Shown here: positions 1 to 4,912 of the stretch, in pieces | Layout: each line of letters begins with the position of its first letter | Position numbering within the stretch: position 1 is the stretch's first letter | NCBI GenBank assembly: GCA_964513925.1 | Contig: CAZENR010000035.1 | Span: 1 to 8,879, forward strand | Reading direction: 5' to 3' | DNA length: 8,879 nucleotides | Origin: DAORHV01 sp964513925 | GTDB lineage: Bacteria; Patescibacteriota; Gracilibacteria; Peribacterales; Peribacteraceae | Notes under the pieces: model-generated | Told to the model about the DNA's origin: nothing | Seen by the model: only the letters and a program-made list of their open reading frames with translations | The model's database searches: none | Program-made: the position numbers and the translations under genes

Positions 1-14
1 CCCGCCTCAGCGGG
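1..14. repeat. Short GC hairpin at window edge
   Basis: CCCGC (1-5) is the exact reverse complement of GCGGG (10-14) around a four-base loop. The left side is cut by the window, so the stem may continue outside. It could belong to the terminator of an off-window gene, but no T-tract follows. Confidence 0.3.
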
Positions 15-44
15 ACGTGGTGGCTCATTGCGCACGCGCTTTTG

Positions 45-71
45 GTTCTTTTGTCACTCGGACAAAAGAAC
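45..71. repeat. Perfect 11-bp inverted repeat with 5-nt loop
   Basis: GTTCTTTTGTC (45-55) and GACAAAAGAAC (61-71) are exact reverse complements around ACTCG. No T-tract follows on either strand, so a simple intrinsic terminator is not clear. It could be a protein-binding dyad or the end of a repeat. It lies in the gene-free first 239 bases. Confidence 0.5.
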
Positions 72-84
72 ATACGCAGTATTC

Positions 85-110
85 AAACAAGTGGCACCAT
101 TTGTTTTCTT
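85..110 (+). terminator. Possible weak intrinsic terminator
   Basis: AAACAAGTGG (85-94) can pair with CCATTTGTTT (97-106) with one G.U pair, and the stem runs into a T-rich tail (TTTTCTT). The stem is AT-rich and the loop tight, so this is only suggestive. It would serve a plus-strand gene lying left of the window. Confidence 0.3.
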
Positions 111-183
111 GCTCCAAAGTTTCTTCACTCCTGAAGAGCTCATCAACATATCACTGGTCTAGTCCACCAGAAGCTTTGTAACT

Positions 184-211
184 TTCACAGAAAGGCTTTT
201 TCTGCTATACT
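184..211 (+). promoter_or_regulatory. Sigma70-type promoter with extended -10
   Basis: TTCACA (184-189, five of six consensus bases) lies 16 nt before TATACT (206-211), which is preceded by TGC, an extended -10. A start near 218 would leave a leader of about 22 nt before the ATG at 240. A second AT-rich box (229-234) lies even closer to the ATG. The same TGCTATACT string recurs at 7130-7138 upstream of another gene. Confidence 0.6.
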
Positions 212-239
212 GAGCAGATTCTTCCTCATATACACACCT

Positions 240-443
240 ATGTCCGCAGTCGCATTTTGTGCCGCACTCGACACCATGAGCTTCATGCCAATGGCATTTA
301 TACGCTACTTACAAGCCGGTGCCGAAGGCATGACATCCAAGGCTAGAGAGCAAATTATCGCCAAGTTCAACCGCGCCAATACGCTTGCCGCTGCCGCTCT
401 CAAGGACGGCACCAAGCGTATTGCCGCCATTCGTACTGCTTAA
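240..443 (+). CDS. Small hypothetical protein (67 aa)
   Basis: I do not recognise this protein. The first half is hydrophobic and Met-rich. The second half (about residues 32-67) is Lys/Arg/Ala-rich and likely helical, with no Cys pairs or motif I can name. The case for it being real is the good promoter ending at 211, the ATG at 240 soon after it, and its position just ahead of the next ATG at 463, 19 nt after its stop, which looks like a two-gene transcript. No Shine-Dalgarno sequence is visible. In-frame ATGs at 273, 285, 291 and 330 could give shorter products. Against it: it is short, and a long leader for the gene at 463 would explain the same promoter. Confidence 0.45.
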   Translation: MSAVAFCAALDTMSFMPMAFIRYLQAGAEGMTSKAREQIIAKFNRANTLAAAALKDGTKRIAAIRTA

Positions 444-462
444 GCTTCTTTTGCTTTTCTCC

Positions 463-1608
463 ATGCGCCATTTCTCCCATTCCATCTCCGAACACCGCTT
501 GCTGTTTCGTGGCGAGACACCGAGTGCCGCCCAGGAAAGCAGCGACTCGTTGGATGTGTTTACAAACGAGTTGCGCCAACTTACTGCCGAGCTGCGCAAA
601 ACGTATGCAGATACCACTCCCGGCGATAGCCGCCGCGACGACGCGCGCGATGTCCTGCGCGACACCGAGAACAAGTTGGAGGGTATTCGCGGCAAGCTGT
701 TTGCCGACCTGCGCGATTCCGGCCTGGTTCCAGGACTGAAGAATTACATCTCGCTGGGTGGAGATTTTCCATCCTTGTCTGCCGGTTTTGGCTGGCAGCC
801 CGACAGCGGCCGCCTCTGGTTCGATGCCGACACGTACCCAGAGTACACCGGCGGCGATAGCGAAGACGGTCATGGCTACTCGCTAGATGACCCGGGTACC
901 GACAGCATGTTCAGTGCGCTTGTAGGGACGCCTGGCAACATAGATCTGCTGCATCTGTTCTCCGGCCATGCCGCAGAGCCGCTGCCGTATGGCGAGCGCG
1001 AAGAACCGTTTTATGTCGCACCCACGGGCTTGTTCCCAAGCCCAATCTCCATGATTGCGCCGCAGTACGGGGCAGATCGTAGCCGCATTCGTTCTACAAC
1101 GGTGGAGGGCTTGGATGCACTGCGCAGAGCTATTCCACGCACCGAAGGTACGCCCGAAACACGTCGTCGTGTTCCATACGGAACTCCTGGTAGCGATGGG
1201 TTCCCGCCGGCACCTCCGGCATCCGAACTGCGCGTAAACGAAGACGAGGCTTCCGGTACGCCGGGCAGCGGTGGTTTTCCGCCTGCTCCCCCGGAACGCG
1301 AGGAGTCGGTGCCGCCGCCGGCCCGCAGCGAGACTCGTCGAACCCCGCGCACGCCGCGTACTCGCCCTGCTGCAGCCGCTCCCGAGCGTACGCCGCAGGC
1401 AGACCAAGTGGAGAAGCTAGAGACCGAAATGGCCGAAACCCGCCGCGAGTACAATGCCGCTCGCAGCGAGGCCAGCGAGGCCCGCCGCTTACCGCCTGGT
1501 CCCGACCGCACTGCGCGTCTTACCCGCCTGGCGGAACGCATGGAGAACATGGTTGCACGCATAGAAACCCTAGAGCAGGAAATTCGTAAACTGCGATCCA
1601 GCATTTAG
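463..1608 (+). CDS. Hypothetical Pro-rich, coiled-coil protein (381 aa)
   Basis: Family not recognised. I prefer the ATG at 463; the frame is open back to a TTG at 385, but that extension overlaps the small upstream ORF and encodes a low-complexity Leu/Pro stretch. Order of parts: a short N-terminal segment; a charged, helical region at about residues 25-85; a Gly/Asp/Tyr-rich region at about 95-190; then a Pro/Arg/Glu-rich low-complexity segment carrying two copies of GTPGS(D/G)GFPPAPP at residues 240-252 and 265-277, 25 residues apart; and finally a Glu/Arg-rich coiled coil at 312-381, broken by a LPPGP turn. There is no signal peptide or membrane segment, so it is probably cytoplasmic and perhaps structural or scaffolding. 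No Shine-Dalgarno sequence precedes the ATG. A GC-rich hairpin follows the stop. Confidence 0.75.
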   Translation: MRHFSHSISEHRLLFRGETPSAAQESSDSLDVFTNELRQLTAELRKTYADTTPGDSRRDDARDVLRDTENKLEGIRGKLFADLRDSGLVPGLKNYISLGGDFPSLSAGFGWQPDSGRLWFDADTYPEYTGGDSEDGHGYSLDDPGTDSMFSALVGTPGNIDLLHLFSGHAAEPLPYGEREEPFYVAPTGLFPSPISMIAPQYGADRSRIRSTTVEGLDALRRAIPRTEGTPETRRRVPYGTPGSDGFPPAPPASELRVNEDEASGTPGSGGFPPAPPEREESVPPPARSETRRTPRTPRTRPAAAAPERTPQADQVEKLETEMAETRREYNAARSEASEARRLPPGPDRTARLTRLAERMENMVARIETLEQEIRKLRSSI

Positions 1609-1626
1609 TGCCTATTGCACGCGAAA

Positions 1627-1657
1627 GCCCGCCGTCCTTGTTGAAGGGACGGCGGGC
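1627..1657. terminator. GC-rich hairpin between convergent genes
   Basis: GCCCGCCGTCC (1627-1637) pairs perfectly with GGACGGCGGGC (1647-1657), an 11-bp stem with a 9-nt loop. It sits 18 nt after the plus-strand stop at 1608 and 26 nt before the minus-strand stop at 1684, the usual place for a bidirectional terminator. The plus strand has no T-tract after it; on the minus strand the stem is followed by TTTCG only. Termination is therefore inferred mainly from stem strength and position. Confidence 0.6.
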
Positions 1658-1683
1658 GGTTCGCTGCGGGGGACGCATTCTTG

Positions 1684-2196
1684 TTACTTCGTGACGACGC
1701 ACCACGTAGAGGAAGACGTCACGAAGACGTGCAACTTCCCATCGACGTACGTGTAGCAGGAGCGCGTTAAGACGCCCGGCTCACGGTAGTAGATGTACGT
1801 GGGAGGCTCGGCAACCTTGTAGACCGTTTTGTATTCCCGCACGGTCAGCGGGGGTCGCTTTTCGAGGGTCAGGACGCGGGATTCGACGCTGGCGACGCGG
1901 GTGGTCAGGTCGGCCGTCTTGCGATCGGCCTTGGCCTTGTCGCCCTTGAGGGCAGCGACGTCGGCCTTCAGGGTTGTCACATCGGCTTCCACCGCGGCCA
2001 GTCTCTTGTCGAGTTTGTCCAGCGCGCTCTCGATCCGGACGAGCGGGTCGTCCGGTGGGGGTGGCGGTGCCGGGCTCTTCTTGGCCGGCGCCTGCGCGTA
2101 CGCGGTGGAGGTGGAGTTGCCGAGGCAGAGGATCGCGATAATGCTCGCGAACAGCAGCACGCTGAGGCTCGTGCGGGCCGTGTTGATCGGGTTCAT
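1684..2196 (-). CDS. Secreted/periplasmic coiled-coil protein, hypothetical (170 aa)
   Basis: Function unknown. The ATG at 2196 is chosen because GGAG lies 5 nt before it, the clearest Shine-Dalgarno sequence in the window. Residues 1-35 form a signal peptide: polar start, hydrophobic stretch of about 11-26, then an Ala-Tyr-Ala site followed by Gln-Ala. A Pro run (43-48) leads to a heptad-rich coiled coil at about 52-112, of the kind that trimerises in exported proteins. The C-terminal part (115-170) is Tyr/Val-rich with Cys147 and Cys166, which could form a disulfide. A longer ORF back to 2271 would put a Cys-rich stretch ahead of the signal peptide and is unlikely. Its style (Shine-Dalgarno sequence, GC-rich codons, export signal) differs from the neighbours and suggests acquisition from another lineage. 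Confidence 0.75.
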   Translation of the reverse strand: MNPINTARTSLSVLLFASIIAILCLGNSTSTAYAQAPAKKSPAPPPPPDDPLVRIESALDKLDKRLAAVEADVTTLKADVAALKGDKAKADRKTADLTTRVASVESRVLTLEKRPPLTVREYKTVYKVAEPPTYIYYREPGVLTRSCYTYVDGKLHVFVTSSSTWCVVTK

Positions 2197-2200
2197 GTCG

Positions 2201-2208
2201 ACTCCAGG
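2201..2208 (-). promoter_or_regulatory. Shine-Dalgarno sequence of the secreted-protein gene
   Basis: Read on the minus strand this is a purine-rich GGAG core placed 5 nt before the ATG at 2196. It decides the start codon. It is notable because the other genes in the window lack such a site. Confidence 0.6.
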
Positions 2209-2234
2209 TTCTTGGTGCAGTGTTGTCGGTAATA

Positions 2235-2261
2235 CCGCGTGTGTGCACCGTGCACACGCGG
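2235..2261. promoter_or_regulatory. GC-rich palindrome upstream of the secreted-protein gene
   Basis: CCGCGTGTG (2235-2243) and CACACGCGG (2253-2261) are exact reverse complements around a 9-nt centre that itself contains TGCACCGTG. It lies 39-65 nt upstream of the minus-strand ATG. It could be an operator or a 5'-leader hairpin; the sequence does not say which. A run of seven T's precedes it on the minus strand. Confidence 0.45.
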
Positions 2262-2292
2262 CGAAGGGCAAAAAAACTTCGATCGATCACTG

Positions 2293-2354
2293 TGTCCCCC
2301 ACAGCGTTTCTACCAGCACAAACGCAATTCGCTGGCAGAAAATTATGGGGGACA
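2293..2354. repeat. REP-like 62-nt imperfect palindrome
   Basis: TGTCCCCC (2293-2300) pairs with GGGGGACA (2347-2354), and inside it TTTCTACCAGC (about 2307-2317) pairs with GCTGGCAGAAA (2331-2341) with one mismatch, leaving a 13-nt loop. Nested stems of this type are typical of REP elements or of transposon-end hairpins. No transposase is present. It separates the secreted-protein gene from the AT-rich stretch at 2388-2430. A small GGTTC/GAACC hairpin follows at 2365-2378. Confidence 0.55.
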
Positions 2355-2387
2355 CCAAGCCGTTGGTTCCAAAGAACCGCCTGATCT

Positions 2388-2430
2388 CTATTAATAATTA
2401 TACAATATAATATAAATATGTCAATATTCA
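2388..2430. other. AT-rich tract, no gene
   Basis: This stretch is almost pure A/T, in sharp contrast to the GC-rich DNA to its left. I see no ORF in it. With the REP-like hairpin beside it, it marks a compositional boundary. It could act as an upstream promoter element or simply be the edge of an acquired segment. Confidence 0.4.
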
Positions 2431-2503
2431 GTCTTGGCTAATGCTAGCCGAAAAATCCACGACTCCAAACAAAAGCGAAGTAGTGGCATGAATACATTTT
2501 TTA

Positions 2504-2509
2504 TACAAT
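2504..2509 (+). promoter_or_regulatory. -10 box for the candidate non-coding RNA
   Basis: TACAAT sits in an AT-rich context after a run of T's. No good -35 hexamer is visible 16-18 nt upstream. Transcription would start near 2516 and run into the structured region and its T-tract. Confidence 0.4.
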
Positions 2510-2515
2510 ATCTTG

Positions 2516-2722
2516 CGATCTTGAAACGGTTCGTTTCATGAACGAAGAAACTCAGATTCTTGCCTTTCGTTCTTGTTCGATTGTTGGACACGGAGGGATG
2601 TGTCGCGCATCTGGCTGGTGCCGTTGTGCTCCCGCTGAAGCAGTCCGTAAAACATCTCGAAGAGATGTAGGACTGCGAGGCGCGTGGAGCACAGGCCAGC
2701 CAGCCTGCCGCGCGACGTTTTT
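2516..2722 (+). ncRNA. Candidate structured non-coding RNA
   Basis: The region folds on paper into one long rod. Complementary blocks, from outside in: GTCGCGC 2602-2608 with 2710-2716; CTGGCTGG 2611-2618 with 2696-2703; GTGCTCC 2626-2632 with 2686-2692; CGC 2633-2635 with 2680-2682; GCAGTCC 2640-2646 with 2670-2676; ACATCTC 2652-2658 with 2662-2668, closed by a GAA triloop. That is 39 Watson-Crick pairs separated by small internal loops. GTTTTT (2717-2722) follows directly, so the 3' end looks like an intrinsic terminator and fixes the plus strand. A smaller hairpin (GAACGAA 2540-2546 with 2566-2572) lies 5' of it. I could not match it to SRP RNA (no GGAA/AGCAG core), 6S RNA (no large central bubble), RNase P or tmRNA. 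The 5' end is inferred from the -10 box at 2504. It ends about 170 nt before carA and could also be a carA leader. Confidence 0.5.
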
Positions 2723-2724
2723 AC

Positions 2725-2746
2725 CCCACTTTTTTAAAAAAGTGGG
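2725..2746. repeat. Perfect 22-bp palindrome with T6A6 centre
   Basis: CCCACTTTTTT followed by AAAAAAGTGGG is a perfect palindrome with no loop bases. It follows the T-tract of the candidate RNA by 2 nt. It could be a second, bidirectional terminator, a protein-binding site, or a mobile-element end. Confidence 0.6.
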
Positions 2747-2876
2747 ACACATTTACTAGGGCAGAACACATCGAAACGAGCTCAGTTCTTTTTTGCTCTG
2801 ACAGAGAACATTTCTCATCAAGAGAATGAAAATATGAATAATGTGCTTGGGAGTGGATTCCACACCGTGGCTCATG

Positions 2877-2882
2877 TACACT
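2877..2882 (+). promoter_or_regulatory. -10 box of carA
   Basis: TACACT ends 10 nt before the carA ATG, so transcription would start 3-4 nt before the start codon or at it. No convincing -35 hexamer and no Shine-Dalgarno sequence are present. The placement matches other genes in the window and suggests a leaderless mRNA. Confidence 0.4.
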
Positions 2883-2892
2883 CCGCGCCAAT

Positions 2893-3990
2893 ATGGCTAG
2901 CCTCATTCTTGCAGACGGCACGGTATTCCGTGGCCAGTCGTTTGGCGCAAACGTCGATTCGGATGGAGAAGTTGTCTTCAACACCGGCATGGTCGGCTAC
3001 CCCGAATCCATGACCGACCCCAGCTACCGCGGCCAAATTCTCACCTTTACTTATCCGCTTATCGGGAACTACGGCGTCCCAAGCGAGGAGAAGAACCAGT
3101 GGGGGTTTTCCAAGAATTACGAGAGTGAGGACATTCATGTCCGCGGCATTATCGTCAGCCAAGAAAGCCGCGAATACAGTCATTACACAGCTGTCAGCTC
3201 GCTGCATAACTGGATGCAGCACCATGGCATTCCCGGTATTTCCGGTATCGATACCCGGGCACTTACCAAAAAACTGCGTGAAACCGGCGTCATGCTGGGG
3301 CGCATTGTGCAGGACGACACCAAAACCGATCCCGGCACCATTGCCGACCCAAACCTGCTGAATTTGGTAGCCGAAGTCAGCTGCACCAAGGTAGAAACCT
3401 ACGAGCCGGAGAGTGGAAACCCTGTGGCCACCATTGTCGCTTTCGACTGCGGCATGAAGCGCAACATCATTCGCAGTTGGCTTAAACGCGGCGTGCGCGT
3501 ACACCGCGTGCCGTGGAACTACGACTTGTCCAAGCAGGAACTCAAGTACGACGGCGTATTTGTGAGCAACGGCCCCGGCGACCCGAAGATGTGCAAGGAA
3601 ACCATCGCGCAAATGCGCTGGGCAGTGGATCAAGGTCTTCCAACCTTTGGCATTTGTCTGGGCAACCAGCTCTTGGCGCTCGCACTCGGTGGCGATACCT
3701 ACAAGTTGAAGTATGGCCACCGAGGCTGCAACCAGCCATGTGTAGAGTGGAAGGACGGCAAGGCGACCGATCGCTGCATCATCACCTCACAGAACCACGG
3801 TTTCGTTGTAGATGAGAAAAAATTACCCAAGGGTTGGCACGTCTGGTGGACCAATGCCAACGACGGAACGGTAGAGGGCATTCGGCATGAATCCGGTAAG
3901 TACTGCTCGGTGCAGTTCCACCCCGAGGCCACGCCTGGTCCCGAAGATGCTGGGTATCTGTTCGATGAGTTTTTGAAGGTGCTGAAGTAA
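2893..3990 (+). CDS. carA: Carbamoyl-phosphate synthase small (glutaminase) subunit
   Basis: CarA hydrolyses glutamine and passes ammonia to CarB to make carbamoyl phosphate for pyrimidines and arginine. At 365 residues it is normal length. The N-terminal CPSase small-chain domain (about 1-140) has the family's LADGTVFRGQSFG opening, the FNTGMVGYPESMTDPSY block and GIDTRALTKKLRE near 118-130. The C-terminal class-I glutamine amidotransferase domain (about 180-365) has the NGPGDP motif, the nucleophile Cys255 in GICLGNQ, and His343 and Glu345 in FHPEA; the catalytic triad is complete. The ATG at 2893 gives the expected N-terminus. carB is not next to it: a flavin oxidoreductase follows, and repeat element 1 begins right after the stop. 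The synthetase subunit must be elsewhere, or the enzyme works differently here. Confidence 0.96.
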   Translation: MASLILADGTVFRGQSFGANVDSDGEVVFNTGMVGYPESMTDPSYRGQILTFTYPLIGNYGVPSEEKNQWGFSKNYESEDIHVRGIIVSQESREYSHYTAVSSLHNWMQHHGIPGISGIDTRALTKKLRETGVMLGRIVQDDTKTDPGTIADPNLLNLVAEVSCTKVETYEPESGNPVATIVAFDCGMKRNIIRSWLKRGVRVHRVPWNYDLSKQELKYDGVFVSNGPGDPKMCKETIAQMRWAVDQGLPTFGICLGNQLLALALGGDTYKLKYGHRGCNQPCVEWKDGKATDRCIITSQNHGFVVDEKKLPKGWHVWWTNANDGTVEGIRHESGKYCSVQFHPEATPGPEDAGYLFDEFLKVLK

Positions 3991-4080
3991 GGATTCCTTG
4001 GATTCCAAGACTCCAGGATTCCCGATGAAGTGTGCTATTCTGAAATCCCCGTTTTCTGGACTCTTGGAGTTATCGGAATC
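3991..4080. repeat. Intergenic repeat element 1
   Basis: Starting on the base after the carA stop, the left arm (3992-4016) is complementary to the right arm (4056-4080) at 19 of 25 positions. Both arms are built of GATTCC/ACTCC units or their complements. The 39-nt centre contains TGTGCT (4031-4036), shared with the other elements. That centre also reads TGCTATTCT, a possible extended -10 for the oxidoreductase gene 60 nt further on. Confidence 0.7.
4033..4041 (+). promoter_or_regulatory. Possible promoter inside repeat element 1
   Basis: TGC followed by TATTCT (4036-4041) matches an extended -10 and would give a leader of roughly 50 nt for the gene at 4101. No -35 is evident. The oxidoreductase gene may instead be read through from carA. 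Confidence 0.3.
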
Positions 4081-4100
4081 TTTCAATTGGCATCTCATCT

Positions 4101-4823
4101 ATGGCCGTCCCCACCTATACCATCGTTTGCACCAAGAAGCAGCTCGTTGCCCCCGGCGTGTACGAGTTGCGCTTTCACAAACCAGAGGGGCTCACGTTTA
4201 AAGCAGGACAGTTCGTGTTGTTCGATGTGCCGCTGGTCGCAAACCCAGCCGATACCCAGCCCAGGGCGTACTCCATTGCATCTACGCCTGCAGAGCAAGA
4301 GCTGTTGTTCTGTATCAAGCTGCTTCCGGGCGGTCGCAGCAGCAGCTGGGTGGAACACGTGGTAACGGTAGGAACCAGCGTTACCATCAAAGGTCCGTTC
4401 GGGGTGTTTGTGCTCAACACCGAGAAAACCTCCAAAGAGTACGTCTTCATATGTACCGGGGCAGGAGTGGCGCCATTTCGTGCGCAAATCAAGCACGCGC
4501 TAGAGGCAGGGGAGCGCCGTCGTATGGATCTTATCTTCGGTGCGCGTACCAAAGCCGACTTGTTCTGGGTGCAAGAATTTGAGGCGCTTTCTAAGCAGTA
4601 TCCCAATTTCGGCTTTCACACCTCGCTGACGTCCGGCGAGCCCGACTGGCACGGCCACCGCGGTCGCGTGCAGGTGATGGCGCCGGAGGTGATTGGTGAC
4701 AGGGGTGCCAATACATGCGTGTACATTTGCGGTGCGCCGGACATGGTCAAGGATGTTAAAACGCACTGCATCGAGCAATGGGGAATTCCAAAGGCGGATG
4801 TGCATGCAGAGGGGTATATTTAG
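4101..4823 (+). CDS. Two-domain FAD/NAD(P)-binding oxidoreductase (FNR family)
   Basis: An electron-transfer flavoprotein of the ferredoxin-NADP+ reductase superfamily, 240 residues. The N-terminal FAD barrel (about 1-105) carries RAYS at 55-58, which binds the flavin, and GPFG at 98-101. The NAD(P) domain (about 112-240) has TGAGVAPF at 119-126, the FGAR stretch near 147 and CGAP at 210-213. Position after carA suggests PyrK, the electron-transfer subunit of dihydroorotate dehydrogenase B, but the C-terminal Cys cluster that holds PyrK's [2Fe-2S] centre is missing; the protein ends shortly after the CGAP block. I therefore call only the family. Its partner and substrate cannot be told. No Shine-Dalgarno sequence precedes the ATG. 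Its stop is 9 nt before repeat element 2, and the next gene is convergent. Confidence 0.88.
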   Translation: MAVPTYTIVCTKKQLVAPGVYELRFHKPEGLTFKAGQFVLFDVPLVANPADTQPRAYSIASTPAEQELLFCIKLLPGGRSSSWVEHVVTVGTSVTIKGPFGVFVLNTEKTSKEYVFICTGAGVAPFRAQIKHALEAGERRRMDLIFGARTKADLFWVQEFEALSKQYPNFGFHTSLTSGEPDWHGHRGRVQVMAPEVIGDRGANTCVYICGAPDMVKDVKTHCIEQWGIPKADVHAEGYI

Positions 4824-4832
4824 GGGTATTTC

Positions 4833-4912
4833 GATTCCAAGACTCCGAGATTCCAGGATGCCCGAAATCCGAGCTGTGCTTGGAATCGTGGAATCCGAGG
4901 AGTCTAGGAATC
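4833..4912. repeat. Intergenic repeat element 2, between convergent genes
   Basis: The left arm (about 4833-4855, GATTCCAAGACTCC...) is closely complementary to the right arm (about 4889-4912, ending in AGTCTAGGAATC), with one or two extra bases in the right arm. The centre holds TGTGCT (4875-4880) and an extra GGAATC unit. The last two bases of the right arm are part of the stop codon of the minus-strand formyltransferase gene (4911-4913). It fills the whole space between two convergent genes and so may act in 3'-end formation for both, though it has no T-tract. Confidence 0.7.

Noticed and set aside
385..462. TTG-initiated extension of the 381-residue protein
   Set aside because: It overlaps the small ORF at 240-443 and adds a low-complexity Pro/Leu stretch; the ATG at 463 is simpler.
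2197..2271. N-terminal extension of the secreted protein
   Set aside because: It would bury the signal peptide 25 residues in and place coding sequence over the palindrome; a Shine-Dalgarno site supports the ATG at 2196.
2516..2722. SRP RNA, 6S RNA, RNase P or tmRNA
   Set aside because: The conserved cores of each are missing: no GGAA-capped domain with AGCAG, no large central bubble, no RNase P consensus, no tRNA-like end.
2538..2759. 73-codon plus-strand ORF and its 66-codon minus-strand partner over the structured region
   Set aside because: Both run through the nested inverted repeats and the palindrome. The protein sequence is dictated by those structures, and no start signal precedes either.
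2516..2892. PyrR-type attenuator controlling carA
   Set aside because: I found no PyrR-binding consensus or clear antiterminator pair, and carA seems to have its own promoter after the T-tract.
2872..3720. 282-codon minus-strand ORF opposite carA
   Set aside because: carA on the plus strand is certain; the opposite frame is a codon-bias shadow.
4101..4823. Calling the oxidoreductase pyrK
   Set aside because: There is no Cys cluster for a [2Fe-2S] centre at the C-terminus, and no pyrD is nearby.
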